Position numbers and translations under genes: made by a program. 64,000 nucleotides of DNA from Botryosphaeria dothidea. Lineage: Eukaryota; Ascomycota; Dothideomycetes; Botryosphaeriales; Botryosphaeriaceae. The DNA is taken from assembly GCA_011503125.2 (NCBI GenBank), contig WWBZ02000022.1, positions 2,542,001 to 2,606,000 of the forward strand, given 5' to 3'. The number at the start of each line of letters is the position of its first letter. Position 1 is the stretch's first letter. Below are positions 43,801-55,318 of this stretch, one piece after another. The notes under the pieces were generated by a model. That model was given only the letters and a program-made list of their open reading frames with translations. It had not been told where the DNA came from and made no database searches.

Positions 43801-46800
43801 ATGTGTTCAGGGAGCGCCACAAATATTCCACCCTCCTTCATACACTCTTTGTAGAGCTCAATGAGTTCTTCAATTCCAGAGCTTCCGAGGCGCGTCTGGC
43901 GCGAGAATGGGACATGATAGATGCGACGATCTACAAGCTCTCCAAGACGCTGGCCAAGCAAAGTTTGTGTCTGGTTCAGAAGTGGTTTGAGTACAATGAG
44001 TCGGGCAATCTGATTTCCATTGGCCAGCGCTGCCGTGATCATTGGGATGATGACCGAGGATTTGCCTTCACCCATATTCAGCTGGAGCACAGAATTCGTG
44101 CCTGAATCTGGAGACATCATCTTCTGAGCTACAAGTGCTTGCACGTGCCGAATTGTAAAGTTTCCTTCGATCTCGATAAGGAGCCAATCCGGATATTGGA
44201 TGGCAGTCCAGCCCTGGCGGCCTGGTTCTCCAAACTCCTTGTAGAACGCTGCAACATCTTGGCGAGCGAAGGCAATCAGTAGCCTTTCAGATCTTTGCAA
44301 GAGAGATATTGTTTCGCCGAGGCATGTCAAAGCCTGTTTCCATCCAGGACTCAATTGCTGAAATTTCCTTGTCGACAAGCGTGATAGAAGCGATGGCCCG
44401 GTGACCCGTGGCCAAATCCCGGCTCTTTCTAGAACCTCAGATATTCTGCTCTTTGGATGGAGCGTCTTGCTGAGTATATCGACGAGTTGGTCAAGTGATT
44501 TCGAAAGGCTGTGATGATGATGCTGGAGCTTGCTTTCATCGACGGATATGGATGTGGGCAATACTGTTGCCTTTTCTTGCTGTATTGCGCGAAGACTCGA
44601 TTCAATGTCTTGCCCGTACTCTTTGCGAGGGCCTGAGCACATTGAGTCCACGATTGGACAGAGTTCGCCGTTAGCTGGGATCAGCTGTGTTGGAGCTTCA
44701 CTTATATCCACCTTGATGCCCGAAGGTGTAGATGGGATCTCTGGAGCAGCTTTGTCACAGAGAAGCTCCATGAGATTGGGAGATGTCCGGATTTCTTCTG
44801 TAACAACTTGAATCTCGGCTGCGGCTACAATCGAAGGCCGCTGAACGTTCGAACCTGGCCCATTGATAAGATTAAGGCGGTCCTGTACTTCTCGAATATG
44901 CTCAAGGAACTTTCGATTCTTGTTCCACCCTGCAAATAGACAAGCGAAGTCCTCGGAATGCTTATGGATGTTTAAAAGGTCAAGTCCTCCAGGAAGCGAG
45001 GGCCGATCGGAAGGCCACTGCCCGATAGCCTTTTCCACCACAGTATCAAGCTGAACTCTAAGCTTCGCTTCATACTTGGCTTGCTTCTCTGAGACGTACA
45101 TTCCACTCCACCTGTTCGGCTCGAAAGGATCGCAAGACGTCCGTGCGAGATCTCTGATTTCCCATTCTCTCGGGCTATCTCCGAGTCCAAGGTTGTAGGA
45201 GGCGTGTTCCGGTACCAGTTCCTTGAAGTGCCCAGAGAAGGCTATCCCCAGTAGCGTGTGCAGTATTTCAGTTGAGCCTGACTGCTCGTATGCAATGTTG
45301 CCGAACAGAAACATCAGTTTGTAAGAATCCACATCTTTCTGCAATGAGCGACATAGGTCATACAGCGCGCCCCAATTCTCTCCCAGCGGAAGTTCTGCAG
45401 TTGCCGTGCATGATCGAGATAGTAAGCTACGTCCGTCATGATAGCCTTTTATCTCACTCCATTGACGGACTCTGCTGGGAAGGTCCCGGACAACGTCCAT
45501 CTTGGACGGCCATCGTCGTATGAGAGAGGCGACCTCGTGTACTCTCAGGGCTCTGTCACTGTTTGCGTCTTTATCTCGGGAGCTGTAAACGTTGTCTCCA
45601 GAAGGTTTCTGAGAACCCAGGTGCAGATTAAGCATGGCCTTCCCACGCAGGGCAGCTCTCTCTACCAACTCGGGGCTTTCTCTGTCTTTAAATCTCATTT
45701 CCGAAGAGTTCCCTGAAAGCCTGGCAAACCGATTGGCATGGGAGACAATGTCCTTGGCGAGTTTATAAAACTCCTCGTTCTGAATGAATTGACAGAGATT
45801 GCTGTTCCATTCAACGCACTGCATTACTTTCAAATGCGAAGGATAAAAAGAGCGCTGCGGCGTCAAGCTTGAAATCTGGTTGAGAAGATGCAATGCATCG
45901 TCGGAAGGTAAGCAAGATGAGCGTAGTGACTGTCCTTCAAGGATTTCAAGAGCTTCTTGTACGCCAGTCCGCCTGGTGAAAGGGTCGGGAAGTACGGAGC
46001 TCGTGATTGCATGTAAGTAAGCTCTGTAAATCGTGGCTGTCATCTCGGGAGGGCCGCGGAGCTTTGCTAGTTTCTCGTCGCACCATAAATGCAGGAACCT
46101 GACCCTCTTCTCGTCTGCGTTTCCGACATTCACCAGCCTGTGGTTCTTGTGTGCTGTGATCAACACTTCGCCATATGGAACGAGAACGCTCTTCTCGGAA
46201 ATATTTGGACAAGGAGTGGCTTTCCGGAGAATCAGTTTGTTCTGCAATCCAATCAAGCATCCAATCTCTTGACCCTGTTCTACCACTGCTGCAAGCTCTC
46301 TTGACTCTAGAAGTCCATTCTCGTTGATAGCAAACTTGATACCAAGCCTTGGAAGTTCAGCTTCGATGGTATCGTCATCCCGCGCGGCAATGATGATGTT
46401 GTGCATTGTCTCAATCGTTCCAATAGCGGAAGTGATCGCCTTCCCAATGTGGCTACTAGCGTCAATAAGCCTTGAATTGCCCAAGTTCATTGCCGATTTC
46501 CCTTCTGCTGAGAATTTGAGCACCGATTTCTTCTTCGGATTCCCCCATGGCTCTTTGTAGGGACGGAATTCAATAGAAGAGTTTTTGGTATCCATCCAAT
46601 GGACGAAGTTCTCCTTGAGCTGATTCGGGAGGTCTGAATCCCAGATTTCTGGAGGTATGACCCGGAGACAATGATTTTCAGAAATTGCTTTGATCACCAG
46701 TTCATCTTCGACGAGACCGAGATGGACCTGATACCCTTCGATGGGTTTGACGCTTTTGTATTGCATCAGGGGTACGCTAGATGTTGTAACACTCAGAATC

Positions 46801-49800
46801 CTGGGACCGAAGACTGTTCTGTAGATAGACTTCTCAGTGTACTCCTTTGGTAGACGTCCGAGCGGTCTACCATCAACTAGAAGCTCGCCGGTAAGGATAT
46901 TGTAGTGGAGTGTTTGACTGCTCTGACCCGGTTTGGGCTTTGTCACATTGCTCAACCATTGTCTCTCGGGTCCATCGTGAACACAATTCCAGTTTCCGAT
47001 GAAATCAGCGATGCCACTGACCTGGCTGACGGCTCGGTTCATTCCGCCATCTGAACCTAGGATCAAATCTCTTAGGCAATTCTCAACGTTCCGCGAGAAT
47101 CTATCGTCCACCAGAAGACTCCTTCTCAAGCCCTCCGAAACGTCTTCCAGGCGCACAGGAGCGAAGTTGTTCCGATAGACTGCTGTTTCGATCAGGTATG
47201 CGACATCTTCCTCGTCTTGCAGCATCGAAGATACATGCTCCTGATCAACGTCGTAGGTCATACGGCAGATGATAGCAGACCGAAGGATCTCGATCTTGAC
47301 CTTTCCGCTTGACTTGTCCGAGGTGCAGTCCGGAAGCTTTGTGACTAGCTCACGGCACCATCCGCAAGCAACGATGCGGATCCGTCTCAGAAAGACTCTT
47401 GTGGAATCCGCAAGTTGAGGATGAGAAGTCAGTGAGAGGAGGCGAACACCAAGGAGGGCCAAAGTGGCAACCCGAGTTTGCTCCTTCCAGTTGGCTTTGA
47501 CTTCATCGAGACGTTCGTTCAAGAGTTCCAGTAGGCGAGTACAGAAGCTTGCGTTTTGGAATATGATGTGAGATTCCCTGAGGGCTGTCTCTGGGTTAGG
47601 CGTACCCGCTTGTAGAGCGGCTTGCTGGATCAAACAGTAGACAGCTTCAGCATTGAATGAGAGATCATTGGATGCAAGCTCTCGTAAAATACTCATCCAC
47701 TGTAGCCTCTCACCCGCTCGGAGTGATGCGAAAGCCAGATATTCGTGTTGACTGATGCCAGAAGAGCATTCTTCCTGCCTGGCGATGCAACAATTTGGCG
47801 TTTGCGTGGTCGTATCGACGAAATCCTGCAGATTAGCGTACGGGCCGTCAGGTAGAGGAGTTTTGCAATGTTCTGCAAAGCTCGGGATCTGCTTTTGGTC
47901 TTTTATCCAGATTGTGGAAGAGCCCAGAGAATTGGTGTCAAACAAGAGATAGCTCAGACCGTTATTGACGCAAACTTCCTCAACTATCGTTGGAAACCGC
48001 TTTGTACTGTAATGGCTTTGTGAAAATAACTTCATGACAGATGCGAGTGAGAGCCTTTGACCATGCAGTGTTGAATAAGGATCAAGTCTTCCATACGAAA
48101 GCAGTGGTTGATGTACTTGAGTCCCAGTTTCAGGTCGACGCCGTCCAAGATCATGAAGTATCAGCCATATAGCATCTCGCCAAGCAGCAAAGCCTTCTGG
48201 GATTCTAAGCTCAAATACAGTAGCCTTTGCCTGTATTTCATCTCGAGGCAGTGGCCACTCGTTTACCAGGATGATCATACTTCTTGCACTGCTCTCAAGA
48301 TGACACTTGTGACAAGAGGACAGATGGATGTCGAACCCTCGATGATCTTTTCCCCACTCATGTGAAGCGTGGCGTGCTTTCTCCATGAGATGCTCATAGT
48401 GGGTGGACTTTTCTTCCAACTCTCTCTTCTTGGACTCTCTATCCTCTGAGGCTGTTCGCTCAATCTGTGCTCTCAAACTTTGATGTTCCTGGGATTGATC
48501 GTAGTACTTGATACAGAATGACGTAGCTTGTGGGTCTTCCAGAATATGCAAGTTCCTGGGATCAGCTCTGGCCAGGCGGTCTTGAATATGCGTTTCGATG
48601 CGGCGCAGTTTCTCCATCTGATATAATTGTGGAAGCAGGAGGGGTTCGGTAAGATGGAGGGGAATCTCAGGCAAATACTCCGCTAGCAATGGGTACCGTA
48701 TCAAACAAATGATGTCAAGCACCCGAAACATCTCCAAAACCACAAGCAGCATGATTGAATAGGCTCTTGCGTTTGCCCCATACCTCGGCTTCGCCAACTC
48801 AACGTAGCGACGCATCAAAGTTCGAAGGGCGGAGCAGTCACCATCGGAAGGACTTCTCGCCTTTCTCCAGGAGTCAAGGCTATAGAGTATCCAGTTCTCC
48901 AAATCTACGAGCAAGTAAATCTCGCTGGACGGTCTCGGTAGGCCATCCATATCGAATTCAAGAGCAATTCCGGGTGACGGGGAAAATGTCTCCTTTTTCG
49001 ATTGGTAGAGGTCCTCTCTTAAGACTTTTCGAAGGTATCCAGAGCTGCTACTCAGCGGAAGAACGGTGTCAGCGCTAGTGGCACGTGTCGGCAACCGCTC
49101 AATGAATCTCTTGTCGGATTGCTGTACTTCGGACCATGACTTCTCCAGAACAGCGCGGGACTCGTTCACCGCTCGATATATTGCGTTCTCCACGAATGCC
49201 AAACAACGATGTCCGAGTTTTGACAGTCGCCTGGCAGCCTTGATGTTGATGATCATCTGAATATCGTTGCTGACTTCGTGCTGCACTCCCATGCTACAAA
49301 TTTTGGCAATGACAAAGGCCACAAAATTCTTGTACTGCCTTCTTGCCTCATCAGCCGGAAGCATAGAGTCGAGAAGCAACTGCATTGAAACTCGTAGCAC
49401 GAGCCAGAATGGAGATCGCCGCCAAGGAAGCATGGTGTCATTCCAATTGACCTCATCACGAACGTTTTTCTTGATCCTTGGAGTATCATGGTTGTCGCCA
49501 AACGCGGCCAGTATGCTCATCAAGCCCTCCGTGACCAAGCCAGGATGAGCCGTATCGCGTTGTTCAGTCAGAGAATTCCCGGCCTTTCTTGTTTTCGGCA
49601 TGTCCATTGGAACTTGTTCTTGGGAAAGCTTGTGGATCCAGTCGGCTAGATCCGTAGTGAACCGACGGTCTTGCAGCTGTCGGCTGAACACAACGCTGCG
49701 TCCGGGAAAAGCACGAACCATGCGGCCTGACGTTTGCATGACAGCCTTGTCCTGCGCCGAAGCCTCGAATCCGTCCACAATGACCCGGTCGTCAGGTGTT

Positions 49801-50181
49801 CTCCTCAGCAGCAAGCCTGCATTCTGCTCTCGAATATGGATGAAGGTTGCTTCTGTAATATTTTGTGTTAGAGCCTCTTCGAAGAAGTGACGTATTCCAG
49901 GAATCAGTGTTACCTCCGACCCGTAAATTTGACAAGACATCTTCCAACATTTCCGTTCCCCCCAACACTTTCTCACAGTTCTCCAACATCAGAAGCACTG
50001 ATGACCAAGCGGCTTTTGCTCCGCCATCCACACGCACTTCAAAGAACTCGGCAACTTCAAGCGCCAAGTGCAGTATGCTCTTCTCACCATTCAAGATATC
50101 CACGTCTTCCTGTTGAGGTGTCTGGGGCGGAAAGACAACATGGTTGATGACAAAGTCCAGAGCTCCATGGTCGACTGCCAT
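40884..50181 (-). CDS. Giant DUF6606/DUF3638/DUF3645 P-loop protein
   Basis: Exons 49914-50181, 42248-49852 and 40884-42193, with introns of 61 and 54 bp, encode about 3,060 residues in perfect phase. The N-terminus (LDFVINHVVFPPQTPQ...ATFIHIREQNAGLLLRR) matches the fungal DUF6606 start. Near residue 2016 is LNMGEGKSSVIIP, a SecA/helicase-like Walker A in DUF3638. Near 2142 comes LDESDEIL, a DExD-like Walker B. The end region contains VYLDEVHTRGIDLALP and, after the last intron, MRMRKLGCHQS, motifs shared by the family. These very large proteins are widespread in moulds, look like ATP-driven helicase- or translocase-type machines, and have no established function that I know. No transmembrane segment is apparent. 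The first intron (GTAACA, CTAAC branch, TACAG) is needed to join LSNLRVG to EATFIHIR. Confidence 0.88.
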
Positions 50182-51005
50182 CTCTACGGCGGCTCAGGTA
50201 TAGGACACAAGACAAGCTGAAGGTTTCACAAGAGGAATGTGGCAAGTCGGCTTTATAAAATCAAAAATTATTCTCAGCGCAGGCAACGATTGCTTTCGAC
50301 AGGATTCAGAAATATTCTTCGCATGCAAAGAACAAATGGAAGCTTCTGTTTGATGGCGGTTAGCAAACGAAATGTCGAGTCGGGTCTCTGCATAAGTCCA
50401 TGCAGCTGTGGCGCAGCCGGCAAAGAACTTTGGTGGGCCCGCCTCCGCGCCGCAATCTTTGGCGCCGGCGCCTGAGACAACTGCTCTTGTTGCCTAGTCT
50501 CGCCGCATGGTAACCGAAGTGGTGGGTGGCGATTCACATCTCATTGACTGATGTTGTGGAGACTCCAACACGACTCATGATGGCTGCCTTTCTACGTGGC
50601 TCAGCGCCTATCCGTGCCATCGCCTTGTTGGCCAGTCCATTCCCTCGGGTCGTTGCAGCTGAGCTCGGCTGAAAACTACCAGACATTCAAAAATCGCGCG
50701 ACCAGATAAACGTGTCAAGAGTCTTTGTCAACATCTGAGTCAGTACGAGTGCTTCAACTCCCCATACCTTTCCGCGGCTTTCACGGCGCTCTGGACGCAT
50801 GCAATCATGCAGTGTGCTTTCGTCACTTTAAACAATTCATACTGACAGAGTTAAGCCGCCCCATAAAGTCCAGAGCACCATTCTCGCATTTTAAGATCAG
50901 ATTCATATTGTTCAAGGCCAAATTAAACTCCTCGTTCATTCGTAGACTTTTCCCATGAAACATCCGCAGCCTGACTTTTTCTGTTTTCTCCTTAAAGTGA
51001 ACGGT
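50182..51005. other. Intergenic region upstream of the DUF3638 gene
   Basis: About 820 bp with no supported gene. It should contain the DUF3638 promoter. Confidence 0.4.
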
Positions 51006-51697
51006 CTACATGATGTCCTTAGATGCAGCAAAGAACCGCGAAGCCAAGCTTTCCCTGACCTGATCCAGCTCCGCTGTAGCACACTCACGACGCATGCTCA
51101 AGAACCGTACAACGTCATCTGACAACGTGATTAGATCCAGGGTACCATAATTGTCCTTCTTCTCTTGAGCCACCGCGTACAATCAGTCTCCAGCCCACTC
51201 TTAGAACATCTGTGTTGCTTCTGTGGGACCTGTTTCGTGAGGTAGCCAATCGATGGTGGGACGAAAAATATTCTTTGCACTCATAAGGAGAGGAACGCAG
51301 ATCTCACGATGCGTGTTTTGCACAGTCGGATAGTGAGTGGCTCCAGCCACCCCTTTGTCTGCGGCCTCAATTAGCCGAGGAAGATGAGCAGCGCCTTAGC
51401 GTCGGAGAAGGTGAAGTGGTTTCGGTAGAGTAGAGGAGCGGCCTCCAAATAAGTCTTTTTATCCACAAGAAGTAGGTTTGTCACAAGCTTTTTGTTCCAT
51501 CGAGCCGGTATGATGCGCCATTTCAGATCTTGTAGAGTGTCCCTGCGGACCGAATTTGCGTGCTTCGCTGTTGTGTGGATATGGATCGGTTCGCAGTCTG
51601 CCAAGAGGAGGTCGTAGATGATGTTCTTGATATCTCCTAGCAAGATCCCGCAGAAGTGGTTCTTGGTGGTCTTCCTTTTGTGTCCCGAGTGCGCCAT
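51006..51697 (-). pseudogene. 2EXR-domain (F-box-associated-like) relic
   Basis: The first part (51697 to 51374) reads NIIYDLLLADCEPIHI, then LLLVDKKTYLEAAPLLYRNHFTF, the 2EXR pattern common in fungal F-box-like proteins. A TAA at 51371-51373 interrupts it. The same frame continues with LEPLTIRLCKTRIVRSAFLSL, the usual next segment. A one-base shift near 51285 leads to MSAKNIFRPTIDWL. Further stops (TAA, TGA) precede an open tail ending at 51006 (DDVVRFLSMRRECATAELDQ). It is an old inactive copy. The domain's function is not well defined. Confidence 0.6.
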
Positions 51698-52592
51698 GAT
51701 ATAGGTGAGTTACACCTACAATTCCCGGGTCAGGCATAGCGGAAAACCGTGTCTCCCTGAATGGTGCTTTTTCCTCTCAGCGACTCTTTCATAGCTGGCT
51801 TGAAGATTTTGTCGATGTGGTGGGTAGCTGATTTATTGACAGTGGTTCAAACAGAATGGGTTCTTGTACCTCCCTGCGTGATTTCTACATTTGATCACAC
51901 GACCAACCCTTCTGTCCGCATGCACCTGTTGTCTATATTTTGTCAACCTGGCCCTCGGAGTGATTGAGACATTCACGAGTGGGGACCTTTCACTTCTCTT
52001 TAAAATCTCCTTCATGAATCTTAAGCCCCGAAGAATTTATTGATCAACACGCCACAGAGCTGATCTTCTGATGATTTTATTCAACTCTAAAGCGATGGCT
52101 CGAATTGGAAATCGCCGAGTCAGAAATTTCCATTTACCGTTGAGTCACATTAATGCACTTAACCATGCCAAACAGTTTCACACACACGGACGATGAGCTA
52201 CCCCAGGGAACACTACAAGCGTACTCTCACGAAATTCATTGGAAGATACATCAGGAAATTTAGTATTAATTGTAAGACAAATAAATGCAACTGGCCGTCA
52301 AAATCCCCTCGTTACTGCTTCTCTGTTTTTCTTCTCTTGTTTTTTGGTTTTTTTAGTGGTAGGGCGTTTCAACATCTTAAGACATAAAATAAATCCAAGA
52401 AAAACGAGACATTAAGAACCGAAAATCTTTTCGCCAAGAATGACTGTGGCGGACACTGCTGGTTGGTACTCTAGAGTGGCTTCTGAACCCACTCAGTTGA
52501 TCCTATGACAGTCAGCAACCTTACCAGAGCAGACGAAGACATCTCTGGGGCCTACTTGGAAGACAAGGATGCGCTAGATTTCATTGAGATAT
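51698..52592. other. Intergenic region
   Basis: About 900 bp, AT-richer than average. No supported gene or repeat. Confidence 0.4.
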
Positions 52593-54178
52593 TCAATGAG
52601 AAGCCGTGATGGTAGTCGCAGTGTATGTGACCCTGAGATCGTCGAAGATGGGGTGGTGGACGATTTCTGGATAGTGCTTGAGAATTTGACGACGGTGCTG
52701 GATGACCTCGGCGATGTCCTCCTTGTGCATTCTCAAATGTTTCTTTATACTCTCTTGGTGAGCATCTAGCCCCCAACGGCTATTCTTCACCAAGGATAGT
52801 CCGCAACCTGGGCAGCTCTGGCATTCCTTGAAATCATACGGCCAAGGAAAGTCCCAGAGACGCCTCCAGGAAACGTCAGCCTTAATTCTGGATTGGCTCA
52901 GGAGTGCTTCGTAGCACGCATTGAAGTGTTCCGCACCCTCACTGTCAGGTTCAAGCAGATGCCGCGTGTGGATGTGCGTCGCGAACTCCTCGTTATCCAA
53001 GATCAGATCGGAACAGATGGGACAGACGATATTTCCGCTGACGCTGTCAAACCCAGCATCCTCAAACTCGGCCCGGAACTTGGTACGATCCTCTTCCGAG
53101 TGACCGAGGATATGCGATGACAGTCCAGCCGGTCCGGTCCATTTCTTGCAAGCTTTGGAGCTGCCGATGGGGCACCGAGCGACCACTGCGCCCAAGTTCT
53201 TCTTATATCCACCTAGTACCTCAATACTCTGATGTTTAGACTGATGATGCAACCGCGCATGGCCGCTCATCAAGTCGAGAGGCAATATCCTAATCGTGCA
53301 AGCCTGGACAGGGCATTGGTAAAGCGCATCGTCGGTATGAGACATCCTCAAATGCACCTTCAATTTGTCGGAACGATACAGCGCATTTTGTCCCGTGTAG
53401 GCGCAACCAAGTACGGGGCATGGGTACGAAATTGGCGGGGCGTGCTTCTTCATGTGACGCGCGAGCTCGTATTTTCTGGCAAATGTTCTCTTCGACGTGC
53501 GGCAATCATGATGTCGGCATTTTAGCCGTGTGACTGAAGGAGATTCACTGTTTAGTGAAAAGTTAGTTAATAATGAGTGTGGTAGAGTGTGGCGGGTCTA
53601 CTCACTCCTCGGTTTGTTCTTTCTCGGTAACTTCATGACCAATTGGTCGACATCCACTCTCGAATACAAATCCATCATCCAACAAGAAACCAACAGGTTC
53701 CGTTTGTTTCTCAACGTGTGTATCAGGAGTGGCCTCTAGGTTGTGACCTAAGAAGCTAGCCAAAGCAATGTTATTCTGCGCGTGCATATCGCTGACATTC
53801 GGGCTGCTGGTGAACAACATCCAATTGACAGGCTCGTAGGTTGTGCATGGGAAAGGCGTAAGCGGGAGACCAGTTTGACTGCGAGGTACGTGTTCGTCGA
53901 GTCCGCCCTGAGGGATCAGGTTGATGAATTCTGTTTATGTCGCAGGTGGGTGGCTTGCACCAGGATGACGAGAATCCGAATGGCATCCATGAGGCCCAAC
54001 ACCGGCGTTTTGCGTGGTATTAGATCTTTGCCCTTCGGTCAGCCCCTGTCTTTTTTTTTTCAACTTACCCTTGTCCATCAGCTGCGGTGAAATCGAAAAG
54101 TTCCATCCATCGGCCCTCTGGGTCCGGTCTCTGCATCCACTGCTGCATGACTGGGTCGAAGTTGACGTTGCGATCCAT
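52593..54178 (-). CDS. C2H2 zinc-finger protein (family copy E)
   Basis: Model: exons 54069-54178, 54003-54025, 53606-53930 and 52593-53547, 470 residues, phase-consistent. The 23-bp second exon is tentative. The last exon is firm. It holds KCRHHDCRTSKRTFARKYELARHMKKH, then PCPVLGCAYTGQNALYRSDKLKVHLRMSH, the block QCPVQACTIRILPLDLMSGHARLHH, and CPICSDLILDNEEFATHIHTRH. Next is CPGCGLSLV, and the C-terminal HPIFDDLR is shared with copies A and B. The N-terminal part is acidic and polar, without a domain. The first intron contains an A10 run followed by GACAGGGGCTGACCG, nearly the same as in relic A (A-run then GACAATGGCTGACCG), which ties the two copies together. It is probably a nuclear regulator; targets are unknown. 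Confidence 0.78.
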
Positions 54179-55318
54179 GGTTGGCTGTGATTGAGGCGGG
54201 GAAACCCGTTCGTAGCTGGCCGGTGTGTTCGTGGGAGGCGAGGCTGAGACAGCTGTGCTGCTGTGTAACGCGAGAGGGCAAAAGGCGTAAGATTTGGGAG
54301 CCAGAATGAGTAGGAAGAAGGGAGGACCAGCGACAAATCAAGCTGGGGAGGCACGCTCAACTTATCTTTCCTTCGCTGCCGGAGTCAAAGCCTCGTTGCA
54401 GCTGAAAGGACAAACTCAACCCTTGCTCCCTTCCGAGCCGGGGATGCAGCCTTGTGCGCCACCCGTCTTGCCCAAAGATTCTGTGGAGCCCTTCAAAGGC
54501 CCGACAGTATTTCTGTGGCCCCAATAGGATAATTTGCAGCCGTTCAGCTTTGGGGCCCGGAGTGACTTTGACTTGAGGGTTTGCTTGGCAGTAGAAATTT
54601 TTCAGGCATGAGAGTGAGATTGCGGCTGAATAGGTGCCACAACTGCACATACGATTCCGTTTACTATACAGCTTTTATGTCAGCTGTGTATAGTAACCTA
54701 CGGGGTTGTAACGGGCTTCCTTGAAGTGCTATAGGGGCGTCTGAGGGCTCCGCGGGCGGGAGTGGAGGGGTGATGTCCGTTACTAATATGATTCTGCGCT
54801 CATCACCAGTTTGCGGCATCGGCTGTATTCACAAAGAGCGTTTCCCGTTGGTTCGGCCTGCTACCGTTCAATATTTGAGCAGTAGGTTTCAAGAGTATTA
54901 TTCTCGATTGTTCGTCACTGCTGTACCATACAGCATGTACTAGCACTACTACCCGACGCAACCGACCGCCTCTATGGGGTATCATACAACTATGGCTGTA
55001 GCCGGTCCTTCCACGGGTTTTATCCCGGTACCTTTTTGATCCGTCATCATCATCTCTCAGTAGCCCCCTTCCTCCACAGCAGTCCAACTGTTCGCCTTCT
55101 TTGCGCCATTTACCACATCCTCTCATAGTATTATTCAATCCGCTCTCACCGCTTATAGACCTCCACATGTCTGAACTGACTTTCGTCATCTGCGGTCTCG
55201 ACGAGGAACAAACCAGGTCATCCGGAATCGGTGTCCAGTTGGCGTTTCTACGTCCTCATCTTCCATACAATAGCAATGGTCAAGCTTTTCGCGTCCGTTA
55301 CCGATGAACTCTCGCCCT
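54179..55318. other. Upstream of C2H2 copy E and 3' region of cdt2
   Basis: About 1.1 kb with no supported gene. Upstream words CGAGGCTGA (54239-54247) and AGGGCAAA (54275-54282) lie 61 and 97 bp before the copy E start. Confidence 0.45.

Noticed and set aside
53931..54002. A single long first intron in C2H2 copy E instead of a 23-bp exon
   Set aside because: Joining exon 1 directly to an acceptor near 53880 also keeps frame, but it drops the open segment EFINLIPQGG; the micro-exon model was preferred, with low certainty.
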